DNA from: JAICMB01 sp049514735
GTDB taxonomy: Bacteria; Acidobacteriota; Terriglobia; Bryobacterales; Bryobacteraceae
DNA length: 5,036 nt
Assembly: GCA_049514735.1 (NCBI GenBank)
Contig: JBEKUT010000512.1
Coordinates: forward strand, 1 to 5,036
Direction: 5' to 3'
This document shows positions 1 through 5,036 of this stretch, piece after piece. The notes below the pieces were generated by a model. The model was not told where the DNA came from, searched no databases, and saw only the letters and a list, made by a program, of their open reading frames with translations. Each line of letters opens with the position of its first letter. The first letter of the stretch is position 1. Both the position numbers and the translations under genes were made by a program.

Positions 1-848
1 GCCTGGTTTCTTATGATCATGTCCCGGAAAGGAAACTCGATAGCCTTGTTGGGAGCTCCAAGAGTTATCATCACACCATTGCGCGCTAGCGATCTGGCGC
101 CGGTGACGAGAGCTTCGGCCGCGCCGGCCGCTTCCAGAACGATATCCGCGGGCCAGGTTTCCGCGGCGCCGATGTATCGAAACCCGGCAGTCTCGAGCAG
201 ACGCACGCGCGGGTGGCCGCTTGCTTCCACGGAGCACACGGCGACCTCAAATCCACGTTCGCGAAACGCGAGCGCCGACAGGATTCCGATGGTTCCAGCT
301 CCGAGAACGAGCGCACGCGGCGGATCGAATCCGAAGAATTCGACATGAGCGCGCAGCGCAACTTCGATAGCTTTCTCGACAGAGCTGAGCGGCTCGATGA
401 GAATCGCGACGTCGAGGAGACCGGCCGGGACCGGAAGCAGATAGCGAGCTTCGTCGACAGCATAATCCGTAAAATATCCGTGCATCCTGACGATGCCGCG
501 CTCGATGTATCCGCCCGTGGCGCAGAGGTCCGAACGGCCGGCGGCGCATGGTCTGCAGGCGGGCGCGCAGGGTCGACGCACGAACGGAACCACCCAATCG
601 CCAGGTTCGATTCCGCTCACGTTGCGCCCGGTTTCCACCACCTGCCCGAGCGCTTCATGGCCGAGGGTGAGGAACGAATCGCCTGGCGGCGGCATCACCA
701 GACGCAGGGCCGCAAGCTCGCGATCGGTTCCGCAGACTCCGATCTGATCGATGCGGAACAGGACCTCGCCGTCGCGGATGGGCTTCGGTTCGGGGACCAG
801 TTTGAGCTCCACAGCGTGCGACTCGAAATTGATCGTTACGGCTCTCAT
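1..848 (-). CDS. Glucose 1-dehydrogenase, zinc-dependent MDR family (C-terminus cut by window edge)
   Basis: Cytoplasmic medium-chain dehydrogenase that probably oxidises glucose or a related aldose to the lactone with NAD(P). The 282 visible residues show the catalytic zinc site: Cys39 in GVCGTDRE, then His64-Glu65 in LGHEALG, with Glu152 in IEPLSSVEK as a likely further ligand. The structural zinc lobe follows (Cys94, Cys98, Cys101, Cys109). The Rossmann motif GAGTIG is at 183-188. The RR-C-C-C-G-R-D-C-TG run, followed by GI..M.GYFTDYAVD, closely resembles archaeal (Sulfolobus/Thermoplasma type) glucose dehydrogenases as I remember them, more than generic alcohol dehydrogenases. Family members have about 350-365 residues, so roughly 70-80 are missing beyond base 1. 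The ATG at 848 gives the usual MRAV-type N-terminus, and an in-frame stop lies upstream without another ATG. Only GGGCGGG, directly abutting the ATG, resembles a ribosome site. It follows the propeller gene by 14 bases, probably in one operon. It could act on another sugar or polyol, since substrate and NAD/NADP preference cannot be read here. Confidence 0.88.
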   Translation of the reverse strand, partial: MRAVTINFESHAVELKLVPEPKPIRDGEVLFRIDQIGVCGTDRELAALRLVMPPPGDSFLTLGHEALGQVVETGRNVSGIEPGDWVVPFVRRPCAPACRPCAAGRSDLCATGGYIERGIVRMHGYFTDYAVDEARYLLPVPAGLLDVAILIEPLSSVEKAIEVALRAHVEFFGFDPPRALVLGAGTIGILSALAFRERGFEVAVCSVEASGHPRVRLLETAGFRYIGAAETWPADIVLEAAGAAEALVTGARSLARNGVMITLGAPNKAIEFPFRDMIIRNQ

Positions 849-853
849 CCCGC

Positions 854-869
854 CCGATAATATTATCGG
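854..869. promoter_or_regulatory. Perfect 16-base AT-rich palindrome at the propeller/dehydrogenase junction
   Basis: The sequence CCGATAATATTATCGG is identical to its own reverse complement. It overlaps the TAA stop of the propeller gene (863-865) and ends 5 bases before the dehydrogenase ATG. Its AT core contrasts with the GC-rich surroundings. It could be an operator for a dimeric regulator, or a small RNA hairpin with a 6-base stem and 4-base loop. No T-run follows, so it does not look like an intrinsic terminator. It also contains a TATTAT hexamer, read on the minus strand, 8 bases before the ATG, which would suit a -10 element of a nearly leaderless transcript. No clear -35 element accompanies it. 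The palindrome is certain; its role is inferred. Confidence 0.5.
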
Positions 870-1966
870 CCGCGCGACAGGTCTCCCTTAAAAGTTCCGG
901 GCGCCCAATCCGGTCCGAAGCCTACGGCGATGAAGGTGCGGTAGGAGCCGGTTCGGTCGGTGAGATAGATTCCGGGTTTGAACGTTGGGGAATCGAAGCA
1001 GACGCGAAAGAGCAAAATATGGTCGCCATCGGGCGATGCCTTGGGGACGCCTTCAACGCAACTCGGTTCGGAGGGAAGGCTGAGATCCATTTCCGGTTTA
1101 CCGGGATACCAGGCGTCGCTCGAGAACGAGTAGAGCTTGCGTTCCGTCGAGCCGGGCGGGGCGTCCAGCGGAGGGACGGGAAATCCGCGCGAGCTGTAAA
1201 TGGTTTGGCCGTCCGCGCTCCAGCCGGGATCGGCCTCGCCACTTTGTTCCATGCCGGCGGGTGTGCAGTTCGGTCCGCCGTCGGTCACCTTCGTGCGTGA
1301 CGAACCGTCGGGACGGATTTTATCGAGACGGACTTTGAAGCACCCGCCGATCTTCTGAGCGACGGAGAAAAGAATCCAGTCCTCCGAGGACCAGGCAACG
1401 TCGCCCCAAATTAAGTCGTCGATAGCGCCGGTTGCGCTTCCGACTTCCTGCGGGTTGGAGCCGTCCGCATCGATAGTCCAGAGCGAAGTGAGCTGGCCTT
1501 CGTGGAGATACGCGAGGCGCGCACCTGTGGGACCCCAGGTGGGCTGTACATCATTCCCTTCGTGAGTGATTAGAGTCTCGGTTCCGCTCGCAAGATTGTA
1601 GACGGCCAGATCCGAGATGGCGCTCGGCGAGCCGTATTCGGCGACCAGGTATTTGGTGTACGCAATCCTGGTGGCGTCAGGGGAAAAATGAGGCAGGAAT
1701 TTAAACTTACCGTCATTGGTGATTTGGCGGAATCCCGAGCCATCGAGGTTCATAACCGCGATCTCATAAAGCGGACCGCCGGGTCCGGGCGGGGCGAAGC
1801 CACCGATGGGTGTCATGAAAACGAATTGCTTTGAGACGACCGTGCCACGGCCTTCGCGAAGAGTCTGCGACAGGCCGGTGCAGACGGAAGCCATGATGAG
1901 AATCGATGTTGCTATGCGTTTCTGCATGAACTCTGCTGGAAAGATAGACGCTCGAAAATCCCGCAA
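863..1966 (-). CDS. Exported TolB/PD40-like six-repeat beta-propeller protein
   Basis: Probably a secreted or periplasmic beta-propeller with a binding or scaffolding role; no catalytic motif is visible. Six repeats of the PD40/TolB type end in recognisable blade motifs: FSPDATRIAY, WGPTGARLAY, WSSEDWILFS, WSADGQTIYS, ASPDGDHILLF and the final FGPDWAPG. Several are preceded by strands such as VMNLDGSGFRQIT and TIDADGSNPQEV, as in TolB. A signal peptide is clear from the internal Met14: QKR, then a hydrophobic stretch TSILIMASVCTGLS. Cys29 in that stretch is not in a proper lipobox, because Val precedes it. Several cysteines in the mature part could form disulfides. The start is ambiguous: TTG at 1966 has an ideal AGGAG nine bases upstream, while ATG at 1925-1927 gives a tidier 354-residue precursor but lacks a good ribosome site. 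The gene is divergent from the cupin gene and leads into the dehydrogenase 14 bases downstream. It is not true TolB: the TolB N-terminal domain and pal/tol neighbours are absent. The partner is unknown. Confidence 0.82.
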   Translation of the reverse strand: MRDFRASIFPAEFMQKRIATSILIMASVCTGLSQTLREGRGTVVSKQFVFMTPIGGFAPPGPGGPLYEIAVMNLDGSGFRQITNDGKFKFLPHFSPDATRIAYTKYLVAEYGSPSAISDLAVYNLASGTETLITHEGNDVQPTWGPTGARLAYLHEGQLTSLWTIDADGSNPQEVGSATGAIDDLIWGDVAWSSEDWILFSVAQKIGGCFKVRLDKIRPDGSSRTKVTDGGPNCTPAGMEQSGEADPGWSADGQTIYSSRGFPVPPLDAPPGSTERKLYSFSSDAWYPGKPEMDLSLPSEPSCVEGVPKASPDGDHILLFRVCFDSPTFKPGIYLTDRTGSYRTFIAVGFGPDWAPGTFKGDLSRGR

Positions 1967-1975
1967 AGTCTGCGG
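1961..1975 (-). other. Small hairpin over the TTG start codon of the propeller gene
   Basis: On the minus strand, CCGCA-GACTT-TGCGG forms a 5-base stem with a 5-base loop. The candidate TTG start (1964-1966) lies at the loop/stem border, just downstream of the AGGAG ribosome site. The hairpin could damp initiation at TTG. A stem this short can arise by chance in GC-rich DNA. Confidence 0.3.
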
Positions 1976-1980
1976 CTCCT
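1976..1980 (-). promoter_or_regulatory. Ribosome binding site AGGAG supporting the TTG start of the propeller gene
   Basis: Read on the minus strand, AGGAG lies 9 bases before TTG at 1966, an ideal spacing. It is 48 bases from the ATG at 1927 and so cannot serve that codon. This is the only evidence for the longer protein; against it stand the rare start codon and the 13-residue extension, containing acidic residues, in front of the signal peptide. Confidence 0.45.
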
Positions 1981-2012
1981 AGCGCCGGAAGGGCGTGCTA
2001 ACATGCTGTGCC

Positions 2013-2378
2013 ATGAAACTCTCCTTGTTCCGAATCGCGCTCTTGTCCACGTTCGTTTTGAGTGAACTTACATCGCAACCGGCTGGCCAGGTGCAACGGA
2101 TTCCTCAGTTTGAAAACGACGACGTGAAGGTCTGGAAAGCGGTGATCATGCCGAACGCTCCGTTGACGATGCACACCCATCAACATGCGCGCGTGATCAT
2201 CGCGCTCGAGGGCGGCACGATGAAAATCGTAAGCGAGAACGGCGCCTCCCAAACGCAGAAATGGGAGACCGGGAAAGCATATTGGCTCTCGGCCGAAGAA
2301 GGCAAGAAGCCGCACGCCGATGCGAACGACGGCACGAAGCCGATTGAAGTGATGGTGGTCGAACTCAAGAACGCGAAA

Positions 2379-2384
<6 letters not shown>
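2013..2384 (+). CDS. Small exported cupin-domain protein
   Basis: A single-domain cupin of 123 residues that is probably exported: the N-terminus MKLSLFRIALLSTFVLS is a typical signal peptide, with cleavage likely around residues 18-25. Cupin motif 1 is HTHQHARVIIALEGG (54-68), with His54, His56 and possibly His58 as metal ligands. Motif 2 is the G...P-H-x3-N stretch (87-105), with His101 as the further ligand. The glutamate usual in motif 1 is replaced by Arg60, so the metal site may be unlike that of cupin dioxygenases or isomerases. The function may be ligand binding rather than catalysis; no substrate can be assigned. ATG at 2013 was chosen because it begins the signal peptide directly. 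An in-frame GTG at 1995 would add MLTCCA and lies only one base after GGAAGGG (1987-1993), too close for normal initiation. The gene is divergent from the propeller gene, and its end overlaps the end of the protease gene by six bases. Confidence 0.8.
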
Positions 2385-3520
<1,136 letters not shown>

Positions 3521-3524
<4 letters not shown>

Positions 3525-4126
3525 GGTTCTAATCTCCGCAGCGATTCGTAGACGCTCCGCACCTGCGCGAGCGTGTGCTCCTTTGTGCCCGACGTGTCGA
3601 TGACGTAATCGGCCAGCTTGATTTTTTCTTCCAACGGTAATTGCCGGCTCAACCTTGCCAACACTTCCTCCTTCCTAAGCGCGCTGCGATGCATGGCCCG
3701 TTCGATCTGCTGTGCGGCGCTGCAAGCGGCCACGATCAACTTCGCGAATCGCTTATAACTTCCAGTTTCAATCAGAATTGCGGCTTCCACAACCGTGATG
3801 GCGCGCGGGTCGCGGCGGGCGATGTCCTCTTCCATGTCGTGTTCGCGCCGAAAGACGGCGGGATGCACGAAACTGTTGAGTTTTTCGAGCCGCTCCGGGT
3901 CGCTGAAAACCAGCGCGGCAAGACGGCGGCGGTCGATCATACCCTCGCCGTCGAGGATCGCTGCGCCGAACTCGTTGACCACCGCATCATATGCTTCCCC
4001 TCCCGGTTGGAGCACTTGATGGCCCAATTCGTCGGCCTGGATGAGATAGCAGCCGAGCGTGGCGAGCGCTTCGCCGACGAAGGTTTTGCCACTGGCGAGG
4101 CCGCCGGTTAATCCGACTCGGAGCAT
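3521..4126 (-). CDS. coaE: Dephospho-CoA kinase
   Basis: Catalyses the last step of coenzyme A synthesis in the cytoplasm: ATP-dependent phosphorylation of the ribose 3'-hydroxyl of dephospho-CoA. At 201 residues it has the usual family length. The Walker A P-loop is GGLASGKT (8-15), starting at the expected distance from the N-terminus, which supports ATG at 4126. The CoA-binding/catalytic motif is QADELGH (30-36), with Asp32 retained although the first Asp of the common DAD is Gln. Further signatures are FGAAIL (53-58), IDRRRLAALVF (64-74), His88-Pro89, the Q-x2-E-R region with Arg143 and Arg147, RLSRQLPLEEK (158-168) and ADYVIDTSG (172-180). The start overlaps folD by 19 bases and lacks a Shine-Dalgarno sequence, so initiation probably relies on ribosomes finishing folD. 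The stop overlaps the protease start as ATGA. Confidence 0.96.
3534..3537 (-). promoter_or_regulatory. Ribosome binding site GGAG for the protease gene
   Basis: On the minus strand GGAG lies 9 bases before the protease ATG (3524) and inside the last codons of coaE. Together with the ATGA overlap it fixes the protease start and suggests re-initiation by ribosomes terminating on coaE. Confidence 0.65.
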
Positions 4127-4965
4127 AGATGGCGTTCGGCCGCGTCCACTGTGTTCGACATCAGCATGGCGATGGTGAGCGGTCCGACTCCTCCGGGTAC
4201 GGGCGTGTAAGCTTCAGCGAGTTCGTCGGCAGCGGCGGCATCGACATCGCCGACGAGCCCGCCTTTGCCGGGATGAAGACGATTCATGCCGACGTCGATT
4301 ACGGTGGCGCCGGGCTTGATGAAATCGGCGGTGACGAAAGATGGACGGCCGATGGCGGCGACGAGAATGTCGGCGCACCGTGCTTCTGCGGGCAGGTTTG
4401 TGGTCTTCGAATGACAGATGGTGACGGTGGCGTTGGCATGAAGCAGTAGCAGGGCCATGGGTTTGCCGACGATGTCGCTGCGGCCGATGACAACGGCGTG
4501 TTTGCCAGCCACGGGGATCTCGTAGTAACGCAGCATTTCCATGATGCCGGCCGGCGTGCAGGCGCGCGGGGCGGGAATGTTTGCGACCAGGTTGCCGACA
4601 TTTAGAGGATGGAAACCGTCGACGTCTTTGGTGGGTTGGATCGACACGAGCACTTTGCGGCTGTCGATTTGACGGGGCAGAGGGGATTGCACCAGGATGC
4701 CGTCTATTTCGGGGCGCTCATTGAGACCTTCGATGATGCCGAGTAAGTCGCCGGTTGAGATGTCGGACGGGGGCGTGATCTTTTCGCTGTAGATGCCGAG
4801 GTCCGAGCACGCTTTTACTTTATTGCGGACGTAGATTTCGGAACCGGGGTCGTGGCCGACGAGGACGACGGCGAGTCCGGGGGGGCGGGGGAGGCGTGGG
4901 ATGCGGGGAGTCAGGCTTTGGAAAATTCGATCACGGACCAATTTTCCGTCTAGTTTCACGGCCAT
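4108..4965 (-). CDS. folD: Bifunctional methylenetetrahydrofolate dehydrogenase/cyclohydrolase
   Basis: Cytoplasmic enzyme converting 5,10-methylene-THF to 5,10-methenyl-THF with NADP and then to 10-formyl-THF, feeding purine and formyl-methionine synthesis. At 285 residues it is a full-length family member. Active-site features are Tyr45 and the catalytic Lys49 in YVRNK, DGILVQSPLP (88-97, with Gln93), and PTKDVDGFHPLNVG (111-124, with Asp116). CTPAGIMEML (136-145) follows; the usual preceding Pro is Ala135. The Rossmann motif is VVIGRSDIVGKP (158-169), followed by CHSKTTNL, IDVGMN and GGVGPLTIAML (258-268). Residues 19-30 are unusually rich in Pro and Arg, a short linker-like segment encoded by the G-rich tract described separately. 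ATG at 4965 gives the standard start close to the first helix; no strong ribosome site precedes it. It is the first gene of a tightly packed set with coaE (19-base overlap) and the protease. Confidence 0.97.
   Translation of the reverse strand: MAVKLDGKLVRDRIFQSLTPRIPRLPRPPGLAVVLVGHDPGSEIYVRNKVKACSDLGIYSEKITPPSDISTGDLLGIIEGLNERPEIDGILVQSPLPRQIDSRKVLVSIQPTKDVDGFHPLNVGNLVANIPAPRACTPAGIMEMLRYYEIPVAGKHAVVIGRSDIVGKPMALLLLHANATVTICHSKTTNLPAEARCADILVAAIGRPSFVTADFIKPGATVIDVGMNRLHPGKGGLVGDVDAAAADELAEAYTPVPGGVGPLTIAMLMSNTVDAAERHLCSESD
4879..4908 (+). other. G-quadruplex-capable tract inside folD
   Basis: The plus strand, which is the template strand for folD, carries G runs of 7, 5, 3 and 4 separated by 1, 6 and 4 bases. 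This satisfies the usual four-run G-quadruplex pattern. It encodes the Pro/Arg-rich residues 20-29 of FolD. The motif is visible; folding or any effect on transcription is inferred and may be a by-product of Pro and Arg codons. Confidence 0.4.
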
Positions 4966-4984
4966 TCAATGGTGAGGATAGCAG

Positions 4985-5006
4985 TTCGGCGAAAGACACT
5001 TCGGCG
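4985..5006. repeat. 7-base direct repeat upstream of folD
   Basis: TTCGGCG occurs at 4985-4991 and again at 5000-5006, 15 bases apart start to start. In the folD direction this reads CGCCGAA-N8-CGCCGAA and lies about 20-41 bases before the ATG, where a promoter or operator would be expected. It could be a paired half-site or chance. I see no convincing -35/-10 pair in 4966-5036. Confidence 0.3.
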
Positions 5007-5032
5007 TTGTTAGTTGCTCGTTGTTAGTTGCT
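5005..5032. repeat. Two perfect tandem copies of a 14-base unit, reaching toward the window edge
   Basis: CGTTGTTAGTTGCT is repeated exactly at 5005-5018 and 5019-5032. On the minus strand the unit splits into two related heptads, AGCAACT and AACAACG, giving four consecutive heptads. The array starts right upstream of the folD leader and may continue beyond base 5036. The repeat is certain; it looks like an intergenic low-complexity array rather than coding sequence or CRISPR. Confidence 0.75.
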
Positions 5033-5036
5033 GGTT

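Noticed and set aside
213..860. Plus-strand open frame of 215 codons opposite the dehydrogenase
   Set aside because: Antisense shadow of a clearly recognisable zinc dehydrogenase; low-complexity charged translation and no ribosome site or domain.
854..869. Intrinsic terminator between propeller and dehydrogenase genes
   Set aside because: The stem is short and AT-rich and no T-run follows; the next gene begins five bases later.
1019..1300. Plus-strand 93-codon frame opposite the propeller gene
   Set aside because: Overlaps well-formed propeller repeats on the other strand and shows no signature of its own.
1862..1927. Lipoprotein signal (Cys in ASVC) in the propeller protein
   Set aside because: Valine directly before the cysteine does not fit a lipobox, so ordinary signal peptidase cleavage is more likely.
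1928..2012. Sigma-70 promoter for the propeller gene (TTGCGG ... TATCTT on the minus strand)
   Set aside because: The spacer is only 14 bases and both hexamers are weak; not strong enough to list.
3641..4111. Plus-strand open frame of 156 codons opposite coaE
   Set aside because: Shadow of coaE, whose P-loop and other motifs are complete on the minus strand.
5005..5036. Tandem repeats considered as a CRISPR array
   Set aside because: The 14-base units are directly adjacent with no spacers and the unit is too short.

Overview
The window is a compact, GC-rich piece of bacterial chromosome, most likely from an acidobacterium of the Solibacter/Bryobacter kind. That placement is an inference from base composition, the exported beta-propeller protein of the PD40 type, the archaeal-style glucose dehydrogenase, and the folD-coaE-protease arrangement. 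No marker gene fixes it. Six protein genes fill almost all of the sequence: five on the minus strand and one on the plus strand. I found no RNA genes, insertion sequences, CRISPR arrays or prophage remnants.

Right-hand block (about 2379-4965, minus strand, read right to left): folD (folate one-carbon metabolism), coaE (last step of coenzyme A synthesis) and a membrane-anchored HtrA/DegS-like serine protease with one PDZ domain. The genes overlap: folD/coaE by 19 bases and coaE/protease by a 4-base ATGA junction. They almost certainly share one transcript and are translationally coupled. Upstream of folD (4966-5036) lie a 7-base direct repeat and a 14-base tandem repeat that runs up to the window edge.

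Centre (1995-2384, plus strand): a small exported cupin-fold protein. Its last codons overlap the last codons of the protease gene on the other strand. It is divergently arranged with a TolB-like beta-propeller gene.

Left-hand block (1-1966, minus strand): the exported six-repeat TolB/PD40-like propeller protein is followed after a 14-base gap by a zinc-dependent glucose 1-dehydrogenase, whose C-terminus is cut off by the window edge. A perfect 16-base AT-rich palindrome sits exactly at this junction.

Most of the content is ordinary core metabolism and envelope function. I see no convincing new biological system. The points worth a second look are small: the junction palindrome, the ambiguous start of the propeller gene with a hairpin over its TTG codon, the tandem heptad repeats before folD, a G-quadruplex-capable tract inside folD, and the mixed folD-coaE-protease operon.
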